A stretch of DNA of 64,000 bases from Mycobacterium sp. 852014-50255_SCH5639931 (GTDB taxonomy: Bacteria > Actinomycetota > Actinomycetes > Mycobacteriales > Mycobacteriaceae). Every line of letters begins with the position of its first letter. Position 1 is the first letter of the stretch. Location of the stretch: contig NZ_LZSV01000016.1 in NCBI RefSeq assembly GCF_001665605.1, positions 62,001-126,000 of the forward strand, written 5' to 3'. Made by a program: the position numbers and the translations under genes. Below the pieces are notes generated by a model that was not told the origin of the DNA, made no database searches, and worked only from the letters and a program-made list of their open reading frames with translations. Positions 36,039 to 44,841 of the stretch are shown piece after piece.

Positions 36039-36129
36039 AAACTCTCCATATCCCGCCAAGACCAAGGCGAGCCGAGCGCAACTTGGCCGCCCTTCACTCA
36101 CCGCGGTTCGACGACAAGGTCTATTTTTA

Positions 36130-36140
36130 CTATTTTAAGC
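36130..36140. promoter_or_regulatory. CTATTTTAAGC element in the KshA-like/P450 divergent promoter
   Basis: A variant of the GCTA-N3-TAGC motif seen at 30257-30269 and 40140-40150. It lies in an AT-rich stretch (36117-36145) between two divergent genes. Confidence 0.35.
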
Positions 36141-36190
36141 ATTGAACGTCAACGCGGCACCAGATGCGCCCGGGCAGAGCGGAGTTTCAG

Positions 36191-37429
36191 ATGACGGCTG
36201 CGGCAGTGGACCTTTCCGGTTTCGCCCTGTGGCGCAACGGGTTTCCCGACGAATTGTTCACGGAGTTGCGCCGCAACCGGCCACTTTTCCGTCACGACCT
36301 GACCCCGGGCGTAGCCAAGACGGTCCAGCGCCAGTTCTGGGTGGCCACCAAGCACCGGCACGCGGTCCGGCTGCATCGCGATGTCGAGTCCTTCACCGCG
36401 GTCGACGGCCCGCTCATCCAGCCGGTCGGGATGTTCTCGTCGTACCCCACCATCATCAACATGGACCCGCCCGGGCTGAACAAGCGCCGCAAGCTGATCT
36501 CGAACGCGTTCAATCCGCGGGCGATCGCCAAGCTCGAGGACGGCATCCGGGCGAGGGCCGCGCGCATGATCGACCGCCTGCTCGCCGAGGGCGGCGGCGA
36601 TTGGATCGAGGACGTGGCCGATGCCCTGCCGATGACGGTCATCGGCGACATCATCGGCATACCGGAGGACGACCGGTCCCGAATCTTCGACGGCCTGGAC
36701 CGCATATTGAAGGCCAACTCACCGGAGGTGCAGCTGAGCCGGCAGGACGAAACCGACCTCTACGCCAACATCTTCGGGTACGCAATGGACCTCACCGCGG
36801 AGAAACGACGCAATCCCACCGACGACATCTGGAGCACGTTGGCGACCGCGGTGATCACCGGCGAAGACGGTGATCACTTCAGCTTGCCACCTCACGAACT
36901 CGAATTTTTCTTCTTCGTGCTGGCGTTCGCCGGCAGCGACACCACCAAGAATGCGCTGGCCATCGGGCTGCAGGCATTCGTGGCGAACCCGGAGCAGATC
37001 GAGCGCTATCGCGAGCAGGAAGCGCTGCGGCCCAGCGCCATCGAGGAAGTGTTGCGCTGGGCGTCACCGGTCGCGTACTGGACGCGCACCGCGAAGGTCG
37101 ACGTCGAGATGGACGGCCAGCGCATCGCGAAGGGCGAGCGGGTGGTGTCGATGCTGCGTTCGGCCAACCGCGATGAGGAGGTCTTCGAATCTCCGTTCAC
37201 CTTCGACATCGGTCGTCAGCCGAACCCGCAGGTGGCCTTCGGTGGCGGCGGGCCGCATCACTGCCTGGGCGCCATGCTGGCGCGCGCGGAACTGCGCGCC
37301 GTGTTCGACGAGCTGTTGTTGCGTTGCGACAACATCGCGCTCGGCCCGGCGAAAGTGGCTTATCCGAACCTGACCACGAACATGTCGATCTACGACGAAA
37401 TGTCGATCTCGCTGGGCGAACGCGCATGA
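36191..37429 (+). CDS. Cytochrome P450
   Basis: A 412-aa bacterial class I P450. The ATG at 36191 has GGAG 6 bases upstream. The I-helix oxygen-activating motif is AFAGSDTTKNAL, the K-helix ExxR is in SAIEEVLRW, and the haem-binding loop is FGGGGPHHCLGA with the thiolate at Cys358. All key residues are present. The nearest electron carrier is the 3Fe-4S ferredoxin just downstream on the opposite strand. The overall look recalls steroid/terpenoid-hydroxylating mycobacterial CYPs, but no CYP subfamily can be assigned by eye. Confidence 0.93.
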   Translation: MTAAAVDLSGFALWRNGFPDELFTELRRNRPLFRHDLTPGVAKTVQRQFWVATKHRHAVRLHRDVESFTAVDGPLIQPVGMFSSYPTIINMDPPGLNKRRKLISNAFNPRAIAKLEDGIRARAARMIDRLLAEGGGDWIEDVADALPMTVIGDIIGIPEDDRSRIFDGLDRILKANSPEVQLSRQDETDLYANIFGYAMDLTAEKRRNPTDDIWSTLATAVITGEDGDHFSLPPHELEFFFFVLAFAGSDTTKNALAIGLQAFVANPEQIERYREQEALRPSAIEEVLRWASPVAYWTRTAKVDVEMDGQRIAKGERVVSMLRSANRDEEVFESPFTFDIGRQPNPQVAFGGGGPHHCLGAMLARAELRAVFDELLLRCDNIALGPAKVAYPNLTTNMSIYDEMSISLGERA

Positions 37430-37489
37430 TGATTGCCCGACTTCTTACTCGCGCCGTCCCGGTGCTCGCCGTCGTCAGGCGCTGATCCC

Positions 37490-37681
37490 TCAGTCGGTCA
37501 GCCGCAGCGCGGCCTTGGGGCACTGGTCCACCGCGGCGCGCACATCGATCTCCAGCCGCGGCGGCACGGGCCCGTCCGCGATCTGCACCACGTCCTCGTC
37601 CCCCAGCTCGAAGACTTCCGGTGCCAGCGATTCGCAGAAGCCGTTGGCCTCACAAAGGTTTTCGTCGACTGTCACCCGCAT
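37490..37681 (-). CDS. 3Fe-4S ferredoxin of the P450-redox type
   Basis: A 63-aa ferredoxin from the ATG at 37681. Cysteines C10-x5-C16 and C54-P are the ligands of a 3Fe-4S cluster; the fourth ligand position of a 4Fe-4S site (between C10 and C16) is not Cys. This type donates electrons to P450s in actinobacteria. It lies 17 bases downstream of the CaiB fusion gene on the same strand and converges on the P450 gene, a likely partner. Confidence 0.86.
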   Translation of the reverse strand: MRVTVDENLCEANGFCESLAPEVFELGDEDVVQIADGPVPPRLEIDVRAAVDQCPKAALRLTD

Positions 37682-37698
37682 CAGATGCCCTCCACTTC

Positions 37699-40083
37699 TC
37701 ACAGCCCCTTGGGTCGGGTCCCGATCACCCCGCTGGTTGCGAGGCGTGTCAGTTCTTCGCCGGTCAGCCCGCACCGCTCGCGCAGTATCTCTTCATTGTG
37801 CTCGCCCAGCCGCGGCGGTGGCCGCAGCAGCCACCTGTCCTGGCCGGTCAACTGGGCGAACGGCGGGCACGGATAGAGACCGGCGCCGGTGCTGGGGTGG
37901 TCCAGGGTCTCCAAGAATCCCCGATGGCGCAGTTGGGGATTCTCGATGACCAACGACGGCGACACCACCGGCGCGGCGGGGATGCCGGCGGCGGCCAACC
38001 GCTCCACCGTCGAGTCGAGGGGTTGGCGGGCGAACCAATCCGCCAGCCGGCGATCGACGTCGTCGGCCCGCTGGCGCCGCCCGGCGGCGGTGGCCAGCTC
38101 CTCGTCGCACCACGCCGGTCGATCCATCACCTCGACCAGGGCACGCCAGTGCCGGTCGTCGCGCACGGTGACCGCGATCCAGTCGTCGTCACCCGCACAC
38201 CGGTAGATGTTTTGGATCGAGTCGCCGTGACCGCGGTTGCCCCGCCGGGTCAGGGTTATCCCGAAGACCTCGGATTCGATCGCCTGTATCGCGGTGGCGT
38301 TCAGCACCGTTTCGAGCATCGGCAGCTCGAGTTGCTGCCCCGACCCGGTGCGTTCGGCGAAATTCAGCGCGGCCAGCACGGCGAACGCGGCGTGCACACC
38401 GGCCAGCGGATCGCAAGCGCCGCGCGGTGTGACCGGCGGAGTCTCGGGCAGCCCGGTCACCCAGGCCAGGCCGGCGATCTGCTCCATGGTGGGGGCGAAT
38501 CCGACGCGGTCTCGCCACGGTCCGTCCAGCCCGAACGCGGGCATCCGGGCGACGACGAGCTTGGGGTTGACGTTCAGCAGCGCATCGGCCGTCAGGCCGA
38601 ACTGGTCCATCACGCGCGGCGAGAAGTTCTCGATCACCACGTCGGCGCCGGCGGCCAGCTCGGTGAATAGGCGGCGCCCGTCTTCGGAGCCCAAATCCAG
38701 TGTGACGGAACGCTTGTTGGTGTTCATGGCGTGGAAGACCCAGCCGTATTCCCACCAATCGTCGACATCGGTGCGCATGCCGCCCGAGTATCGAATGCCG
38801 TCGGGTCGCTGTATCGACTCCACCTTGATGACGTCGGCGCCGAACGCGGCAAGCAGGTGGGTGGCCGCAGGACCGGCCCAGAACGCGGTCAGGTCGACGA
38901 TGCGCACACCCGCCAGCGGCAGCCCGGCCGGCGTTGCGGCCGCCGCGGATTCGCTTCGGGGCCAGACGGTCTCGTCATTGGCCTCGCCGAGCGCTGGGGC
39001 GGCCCGCGGCGGGGCGGGCGCGCACGCTGACATCAACCAGGGTGGCCGGGGCTGATGGAAGCCGGCGGGGGTGCGGACGAATGCCCCACGCTCGGTCACG
39101 TATTCCATCTCCCGGATCGTCGAACCGTTGCCCAGCGCCGCGATGGGCAGCCGGAACAGTTGGCCGAGCTCCACGATTTCCTCGACGGTGCGTTCGGCCA
39201 GCCATGGGCCGACCTGTTCGCGGATCAGGTCACGATAGGCCCACCTGCCGATCTGGAAGCGGAGCTGTTCGATCTCCTCGAGCTGCGGGCATTCGACCAT
39301 GGCAACGAAGTCGAGCCATTGCTGGCCGGTGACCATGGTGATCCCGACGTAGCCGTCCTTGGCGGGCTCGATCGATGGCACTTCGAGCGTGCGGCGGATC
39401 GGGGGCACCCGCAGCAGCTGGGAGTGCAGCCATTCGCTGCTCTGCATTGCGGTCAACGCCTCGAGCATGGACAGATCGAGGTGCTCACCAGGGCCACCGC
39501 GCTCGACGCGGCGGCGCACGGCCAAAACGCCGAACGCGGCGTAGACGCCGCCCATGTACTCCCCGAGGTCGCCACCGATCGAGATGGGCGGCCCCGCCGG
39601 ATCGCCGCGGAAGCCGGGCGAGCCCGCCCACGCCTGCAGGGTGAATTCGCTGGCTGCACGCTCGGCGTACGGTCCGGTCCAGCCGAAGTCGGAGATCGTG
39701 ACGATGATTGCGCGCGGACAGTCTGCCAGCAGCCGCTGCGGATCAACGCCCAACGCCGCGGCCTGCCCCCGGCCGGCACTGACCACCACCACGTCCGCGG
39801 CGGACAGTTCGGCGGAGAAGCGCCCGGCGTCGGGCGGGTAAGTCATGCTGCGCTTGCCGGCATTGAGGTAGGCGAAGAACGGCGAGCTCTCGCCGTCCGG
39901 CACCGAAGATCCGGTCGCGGAATACCGGCGGAGCCAATCGCCTTGCGGCGGTTCAATTTTGCACACCTGCGCCCCGGCATCGACCAGCAGCTTCCCGCAG
40001 TAACTGCCGGCAATCCGGTCACTGATCTCGACGACACGCAGGTCGTGCAGCGGTGTGGGCCGGCTGTCGGACCGCTCGCTCAC
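37699..40083 (-). CDS. Fused double CaiB/BaiF CoA-transferase
   Basis: A 794-aa family III CoA-transferase made of two full CaiB-type domains in one chain. Domain 1 (about residues 12-385) begins LRVVEISDRIAGSYCGKLLVDAGAQVCKIEPP and has GGDLGEYMGG at the catalytic-Asp position. Domain 2 (about 390-790) begins GVRIVDLTAFWAGPAATHLLAAFGADVIKVE and has ACDPLAGVHAAF. Single-domain members of ~400 aa work as interlocked dimers, so the fusion probably folds as a pseudo-dimer. It would move CoA between acids of the pathway. The start is GTG at 40083. It is divergent from the GntR gene. Confidence 0.9.
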   Translation of the reverse strand: MSERSDSRPTPLHDLRVVEISDRIAGSYCGKLLVDAGAQVCKIEPPQGDWLRRYSATGSSVPDGESSPFFAYLNAGKRSMTYPPDAGRFSAELSAADVVVVSAGRGQAAALGVDPQRLLADCPRAIIVTISDFGWTGPYAERAASEFTLQAWAGSPGFRGDPAGPPISIGGDLGEYMGGVYAAFGVLAVRRRVERGGPGEHLDLSMLEALTAMQSSEWLHSQLLRVPPIRRTLEVPSIEPAKDGYVGITMVTGQQWLDFVAMVECPQLEEIEQLRFQIGRWAYRDLIREQVGPWLAERTVEEIVELGQLFRLPIAALGNGSTIREMEYVTERGAFVRTPAGFHQPRPPWLMSACAPAPPRAAPALGEANDETVWPRSESAAAATPAGLPLAGVRIVDLTAFWAGPAATHLLAAFGADVIKVESIQRPDGIRYSGGMRTDVDDWWEYGWVFHAMNTNKRSVTLDLGSEDGRRLFTELAAGADVVIENFSPRVMDQFGLTADALLNVNPKLVVARMPAFGLDGPWRDRVGFAPTMEQIAGLAWVTGLPETPPVTPRGACDPLAGVHAAFAVLAALNFAERTGSGQQLELPMLETVLNATAIQAIESEVFGITLTRRGNRGHGDSIQNIYRCAGDDDWIAVTVRDDRHWRALVEVMDRPAWCDEELATAAGRRQRADDVDRRLADWFARQPLDSTVERLAAAGIPAAPVVSPSLVIENPQLRHRGFLETLDHPSTGAGLYPCPPFAQLTGQDRWLLRPPPRLGEHNEEILRERCGLTGEELTRLATSGVIGTRPKGL

Positions 40084-40120
40084 TTACACCCGCCCCTCCC
40101 GATCGACACGCGATCGAAGA

Positions 40121-40151
40121 AGCTATTTATACCATTACTGCTAAAATAGCT
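40121..40151. promoter_or_regulatory. Candidate GntR operator between CaiB fusion and gntR
   Basis: AGCTATTT (40121-40128) and AAATAGCT (40144-40151) are perfect 8-bp inverted repeats with a 15-base spacer. The right half also contains GCTAAAATAGC, a GCTA-N3-TAGC palindrome. Its position, 33 bases before the regulator start, fits autoregulation and control of the divergent CaiB gene. Confidence 0.55.
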
Positions 40152-40183
40152 AAGCCAGCGAGTTGCTATGCATCGAGGATCGG

Positions 40184-41005
40184 ATGACCGCCTTGGGAAT
40201 TGGGAGCGACGCCCGTCGCCGATTATCGGCACCGCGGATCGCAGAAATCGTAGCCGACGAGTTGCGCCGCCAGATCATCAACGGTGACCTCGCCGACGGC
40301 GATCTCTTGCCGCGTCAAGAGGTGCTCGTCGAGCAGTTCAACGTGAGTCTGGTTTCGCTGCGCGAAGCGCTGCGGATTCTGGAAACCGAGGGCCTGGTTT
40401 CGGTGCGACGGGGGAACCGTGGTGGCGCCGTTGTGCACGCCCCGGCGAAGACCAGCGCCGCGTACATGCTCGGGCTGTTACTGCAGAGCGAGTCCGTAGC
40501 GGTCGCCGACCTCGGCATGGCCTTGCAGGAACTCGAGCCCGCGTGCGCCGCGCTGGCCGCCCGCCGGCCGGACCGGGCGGACACCTTGGTCCCAGAGCTG
40601 AACCGGGTCAACGACTCCATGGCCGAGAACATCGAAGACGGCGGGTTGTTCACCGAAATCGGCCGTGAATTCCACGATCTCGTGGTCCGCGGTTGTGGAA
40701 ACCACACCATCATCGCGGTGGTCGGCAGCTTGGAGACGCTCTGGACCAGCCACGAACAACAGTGGGCGGACGAGAGCGCGGCGCGCGGCACCTACCCCTC
40801 GCTGGCCCAGCGCCGCGCGGTGCTCAGCACGCACGTCAAGCTGACCGAGACCATCGCGGAAGGCGACGTCGATCGGGCGCGCCGCATCGCGGGCCGCCAT
40901 CTCGCCGACACCCAGACCTACGTGCTCTCCGGTCGGCACGATCAACGAATTCACGCGCTGTCGCCGCAGGCATTGTCGCGGACGCGGGATTTCCGCCAAA
41001 CCTGA
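40184..41005 (+). CDS. GntR-family regulator, FCD (FadR) subfamily
   Basis: A 273-aa regulator. The ATG at 40184 is preceded by GAGGA. The N-terminal winged helix (IAEIVADELRRQIINGDLADGDLLPRQEVLVEQFNVSLVSLREALRILETEGLV) is classic GntR. The C-terminal helical FCD domain contains the likely metal-binding residues in IGREFHDLVV, STHVKLTETIAEGD and GRHLADTQ. FCD regulators commonly sense carboxylic acids or acyl-CoAs, which fits the ligases and CoA-transferase around it. It forms a two-gene run with the SDR downstream. Confidence 0.9.
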   Translation: MTALGIGSDARRRLSAPRIAEIVADELRRQIINGDLADGDLLPRQEVLVEQFNVSLVSLREALRILETEGLVSVRRGNRGGAVVHAPAKTSAAYMLGLLLQSESVAVADLGMALQELEPACAALAARRPDRADTLVPELNRVNDSMAENIEDGGLFTEIGREFHDLVVRGCGNHTIIAVVGSLETLWTSHEQQWADESAARGTYPSLAQRRAVLSTHVKLTETIAEGDVDRARRIAGRHLADTQTYVLSGRHDQRIHALSPQALSRTRDFRQT

Positions 41006-41015
41006 GAGGCAGCCC

Positions 41016-41735
41016 GTGAGAACCGCATTGGTCACCGGCGGCAGCGGCGGGATCGGCAAAGGGTGCGGTCGCAAGTTGGCCGAGCTGGGTTACGACGTGG
41101 TGCTGGCGGCGCGTCGCGAGGCCCCGTTGCGCGCGGCCGCCGAGGAGATCGGCGCGCGCCACATCGTGGCCGATGCCTCGGATCCAGACGGATTCGCCGC
41201 TGCGACAAGCACATTGGAGACAATCGACCTCGTCGTCCACGCCGCCGGCACGCTGGGTGGAACGTACGCGCGCAAGCAGACGTTCGAGCAGTGGCGGACC
41301 ATCATCTCGGCCAATCTGGATTCGTGCTTCGTGGTGACCGCCGCCGCCCTGCCCCGGATGCGCGCGGGTTCGCGGTTCGTGTTCATCTCGTCGTCGGCGG
41401 CGCACGAACCGATGATGGCGCGAACCGCCTACTCGGCGTCCAAAGCCGGGATGAACGCCTTCGCCCGGGCCTTGGCGCTGGAAGTCGACCGTGACGGCAT
41501 CAGCGTCCACATCGTCACCCCGGGCCCGGTGGAAACCGAGATGCTTCAGGACGTTCCCTTCGAGATGTACGCCATCCAGGTCTCGGATGTGGCGGACGCG
41601 GTGGCCTGGCTGGACACCGTCGACCCGTCGGTCGACCTGCCGGAGATCCGGCTCAGCGCGGTCCAGCGCGGACCGTTCGCGCGGCCGCCGGTCGTCCCCA
41701 CGGAAGCGCGGCGGCGCGCAGAGCAACGGGGTTGA
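41016..41735 (+). CDS. SDR-family oxidoreductase
   Basis: A 239-aa short-chain dehydrogenase/reductase beginning at GTG. The cofactor motif is TALVTGGSGGIGKGCG and the active-site elements are ISSSAA with catalytic Ser and YSASKAGMN with Tyr and Lys. The HAAGT element replaces the usual NNAG. It probably interconverts a hydroxy and keto group (a hydroxyacyl-CoA or cyclic alcohol). It follows gntR by 10 bases and converges on the LLM gene with a 3-base gap. Confidence 0.9.
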   Translation: MRTALVTGGSGGIGKGCGRKLAELGYDVVLAARREAPLRAAAEEIGARHIVADASDPDGFAAATSTLETIDLVVHAAGTLGGTYARKQTFEQWRTIISANLDSCFVVTAAALPRMRAGSRFVFISSSAAHEPMMARTAYSASKAGMNAFARALALEVDRDGISVHIVTPGPVETEMLQDVPFEMYAIQVSDVADAVAWLDTVDPSVDLPEIRLSAVQRGPFARPPVVPTEARRRAEQRG

Positions 41736-41738
41736 CGG

Positions 41739-42596
41739 CTACGGCGCCGGGAACGCTTTGATCACCGTTTCGCCGAACTCGTGCAGGGAATCGGGTACGG
41801 CGAAATCGGCGAACCACACGTAGAACCGCTCGACGCGCTGGGACGCCAGCCCGGTGAAGTGGCCGATGAGCTCGTCGGCATCGCCACACACCAGCCCTGC
41901 GCCCAGGTTGCCGAATCGCCGCGTGCTGACCTCGCGCACCGTGTCGGGGTCGGTACCCGATCGCACGAACCCCACCATCTGCTGAACGGAGAGCCGGGCC
42001 GTGCCGGCCGCCGGGGCCAGCGTGGGCAACTTGTCGAGGTGGTTCGCCGGCAGGTTCCACCAATCCGCGTATCTGCGAACGAGTTCCATCATCCGGCGGC
42101 CCGTGCCGCCGAGGACCAGCGGTATCGGATGAGACCTCGGCGGGGCTTGCGCAGCCGAGCCGGCGCCCGGATGGTCACCCCAGTACTGCCGCAGCAGCGC
42201 CAGGTGCCGATCCAGCTGCTCGACCCGGGCGACCGCGTCCTGCAGGCCGACATCGAATCTGGTGAACTCCGCGGGCCAGGACCCCGCCCCGAGGCCCAGG
42301 TCGAACCTGCCCTCCGATGCATCCGACAGGGTGACGGCTTGTTTGGCCAGCACGGCGGGGTGGCGGAAGGCATCACAAAGCACCAGATGACCGATGCGCA
42401 GCCGCTCGGTCTTGGCCGCCACCCAACTCGCAATGCCCATTGCCTCCCAAATGCTTTCATCGGGCAGACCGGGCGCCTCGAGGTGATCGATGAACGCCAT
42501 GCCGTCGAAGCCACTGGCCTCGGCGTGGCGTGCCCGCCCCACGATGTCCGTCGCCGACAGCCGCACCTGCGGCAGGAACAAATACCACTCGACCAT
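41739..42596 (-). CDS. LLM-class flavin/F420-dependent oxidoreductase
   Basis: A 285-aa luciferase-like TIM-barrel protein. Family features include RARHAEASGFDGMAFIDHLE, LGLGAGSWPAEFTRFDVG, IPLVLGGTGRRMMELVRRYADWWN and the closing DADELIGHFTGLASQRVERFYVW. Mycobacterial members use FMN or F420 for monooxygenation or hydride transfer. Cofactor choice cannot be settled by eye. It is divergent from the acyl-CoA dehydrogenase run starting at 42674 and likely shares its promoter region. Confidence 0.86.
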   Translation of the reverse strand: MVEWYLFLPQVRLSATDIVGRARHAEASGFDGMAFIDHLEAPGLPDESIWEAMGIASWVAAKTERLRIGHLVLCDAFRHPAVLAKQAVTLSDASEGRFDLGLGAGSWPAEFTRFDVGLQDAVARVEQLDRHLALLRQYWGDHPGAGSAAQAPPRSHPIPLVLGGTGRRMMELVRRYADWWNLPANHLDKLPTLAPAAGTARLSVQQMVGFVRSGTDPDTVREVSTRRFGNLGAGLVCGDADELIGHFTGLASQRVERFYVWFADFAVPDSLHEFGETVIKAFPAP

Positions 42597-42656
42597 GCAC
42601 CCACCTATGCGTTTGTTCCTGTGCGATTGCGACAGGGCCGCTAGTTTACTATTTTT

Positions 42657-42667
42657 ATTATGTTAGG
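42657..42667. promoter_or_regulatory. ATTATGTTAGG element before the acyl-CoA dehydrogenase operon
   Basis: Matches the palindrome at 30258-30268 in 8 of 11 positions and lies in an AT-rich stretch (42641-42665) just upstream of the ATG at 42674. Confidence 0.35.
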
Positions 42668-42673
42668 GGTCTT

Positions 42674-43747
42674 ATGGATGTCGGACTGAATTCGGAGCAG
42701 TTGTCGCTGCGCGACACGGTGCGCGACGTCCTACGCACCGAGTGCCCGCCCGACGCCGCCCGCCAGGCGATGACGGATCCGGAGCGGTGGCGCACGCTGT
42801 GGAAGACGGTGGTCGATCTCGGTTGGACGGAACTGGCCGCGCCCGGGGCCGGCGACTACGGACCGGTGGAGCTCGCAGTAGTGCTCGAGGAATGCGGTGC
42901 CGCCATCGCGCCGATCCCGCTGTTGAGCAGTGTCGGCCTGGCCGCCGGTGCGCTCCGGGGCACAGGTCTCGAGGCGATTCTCGACGACATCGCCGGCGGC
43001 GCCGTCGCCACCCTGGCCGTGCACGCCAGGGGATCTCGGCTGCCCGGGGTGCCGATGACCCTGCGCGGCGGACGCCTGCGCGGACGCGCGGTCGCGGTCC
43101 CCAACCTGACCCGCTCCGAGCTGCTCGTCACGCTAGCGCGCGCCGACAGCGGCCCTGATGACACGGTGGTGGCGGTCGCGCGCTGCGGCGACGGGGTGAC
43201 CGTGATCGGGGGCGAATCGACGGATCCCGCGCAGCCGCTGGCAGAGGTCGAGGTCGACGCCGAGCCGTTGGCAACCGCGCCCGTCGATATCGAAAGCGCG
43301 TTGACGGCGCCGTTGGTGGCCGCGGCAGCCGACCTGGTAGGCACGGCGAGCGCAGCCTTGCACCGCGCCGTGGAGCATGCCAAGACGCGTCGTCAGTTCG
43401 GCACCCCGATCGGCGCGTTCCAGGGGATCAAGCATGCGCTCGCCGACAACTACGTCGGGCTGGAGCGCGCCCGCAGCCTCACCTACGCCGCAGCCGCCCG
43501 GCTCGGCGATCCGGCCACCACGCCCGCGGACGCCTGGACCACTGCGGCGCTCGCCAAGGCGGCGGCCGGCGATGCGGCCGCCAATTGTGCGAGAACCGCG
43601 GTCCAAGTGCACGGAGCGCTCGGGCAGACCTGGGAGCACGACGCCCACCTCTATGTCCGCCACGCCTGGCAGGCCGCCGCGATGCTGGGCGACAGCCGCG
43701 TGCTCTATCACGAGGTGGGCCGCCGTTTCGCGGGAGGCGCGGCATGA
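42674..43747 (+). CDS. Acyl-CoA dehydrogenase subunit 1
   Basis: A 357-aa FadE-type flavoprotein from the ATG at 42674, AGGGG 5 bases upstream. SAALHRAVEHAKTRRQFGTPIGAFQGIKHALADNYVGLERA and QVHGALGQTWEHDAHLYVRHAW are the C-terminal FAD-binding elements of the family. The N-terminal and middle domains are short, as in the non-catalytic partner of actinobacterial heteromeric dehydrogenases. It is the first of four such genes, each overlapping the next by 4 bases, implying stoichiometric assembly. Confidence 0.88.
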   Translation: MDVGLNSEQLSLRDTVRDVLRTECPPDAARQAMTDPERWRTLWKTVVDLGWTELAAPGAGDYGPVELAVVLEECGAAIAPIPLLSSVGLAAGALRGTGLEAILDDIAGGAVATLAVHARGSRLPGVPMTLRGGRLRGRAVAVPNLTRSELLVTLARADSGPDDTVVAVARCGDGVTVIGGESTDPAQPLAEVEVDAEPLATAPVDIESALTAPLVAAAADLVGTASAALHRAVEHAKTRRQFGTPIGAFQGIKHALADNYVGLERARSLTYAAAARLGDPATTPADAWTTAALAKAAAGDAAANCARTAVQVHGALGQTWEHDAHLYVRHAWQAAAMLGDSRVLYHEVGRRFAGGAA

Positions 43748-44841
43748 CCGCGGTCATCGACGAATTCGGCGCCTGGTTAAGGGAGTTTCTGCCGAAGGAC
43801 TATTACGAGAATTATCGCGAGTACCGCTGGGACCTGAAGCTGCGGCGCGATTACCAGCGAGCGGCCTTCGAGGCCGGATGGATACAGCCGACCTGGCCGC
43901 GCGAACACGGCGGCCGATCGCTGGGTCTGCGCGATGCGATGGAGGTCCGGCTCGAGGCGGCGCTGCGGTCCGCGCCCAAGCTGCCCAACATCGCGGGCCC
44001 CAATGTGGCCGCACCCGGCATCCGTCAGTTCGGCACCGCCGCCCAGATCGACCGCCTGCTGGCTCCCCTGCTGCGCGGTGACGAATGGTGGGCGCTGGGC
44101 ATGTCGGAACCGGAAGCCGGATCCGATTTCGCCGGCCTGCGCACGCGCGCCGAACGCGACGGAGAAGTGTTTCGGGTCAACGGCCACAAGATCTGGACCA
44201 CCCAAGCCCACGAGTCGCGGTGGTGCACCCTGTATGCCCGCACCGATCCGGAGGCACCGAAACATCGGGGCATTTCCTGCCTGATCCTGGACCTGCATTC
44301 GCCGGGGGTGCGCATCGAGCCCATCCGGATGGCGTCGATTTCCGACGAGACATTCTGCGAGGTCTTCCTCGACGATGTCGAAGTTCCGATGGAAAACCTG
44401 CTGGGCCCGCTCCACGGTGGGTGGAACGTTGCGCTGTCGTCGTTGCACCACGAACGCCAGATGATCTGGATCATGAACTGGGTCGAGATCAAGCGTGGAC
44501 TCGAATCGGTACGCAGGGCACAGCCGACCGCGGATATCTGCACCGAGCTCGGTTCCCTGCTGGCCGATGCCGAAGCGTTGCGGGCCACCGGATACCGCGC
44601 CCTGGGCAACGAATTGGCGGGCCGACCGAGCCCCGAAGCAGACACCATGAAGCTGCTGGGATCGATTACGTTGCAACGGGTTTGGGAGCTTGCTGCCGTT
44701 GCCCAAGGAACAGAGTCGCTCAGCGACTCGGATCTGATCTTCGAACGCCAGGACGCGCTGGCCGCGACCATCTACGGCGGAACGTCGGAGGTCCAGCGCA
44801 ACATCATCGCCGAGCGGCTGCTCGGGCTGCCGAAGGGATGA
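43744..44841 (+). CDS. Acyl-CoA dehydrogenase subunit 2
   Basis: A 365-aa full-length acyl-CoA dehydrogenase. The ATG at 43744 overlaps the preceding stop as ATGA. Signature 1 is WWALGMSEPEAGSDFAGLRTRA (FAD/substrate region), followed by GHKIWTTQAHESRWCTLYAR. The C-terminal IYGGTSEVQRNIIAERLLGLP is the family 2 signature. The MCAD-type catalytic Glu (YEGT) is Gly here, so a base on another helix is expected, as in isovaleryl-CoA type enzymes. It likely pairs with the shorter upstream subunit. Confidence 0.9.
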   Translation: MTAVIDEFGAWLREFLPKDYYENYREYRWDLKLRRDYQRAAFEAGWIQPTWPREHGGRSLGLRDAMEVRLEAALRSAPKLPNIAGPNVAAPGIRQFGTAAQIDRLLAPLLRGDEWWALGMSEPEAGSDFAGLRTRAERDGEVFRVNGHKIWTTQAHESRWCTLYARTDPEAPKHRGISCLILDLHSPGVRIEPIRMASISDETFCEVFLDDVEVPMENLLGPLHGGWNVALSSLHHERQMIWIMNWVEIKRGLESVRRAQPTADICTELGSLLADAEALRATGYRALGNELAGRPSPEADTMKLLGSITLQRVWELAAVAQGTESLSDSDLIFERQDALAATIYGGTSEVQRNIIAERLLGLPKG

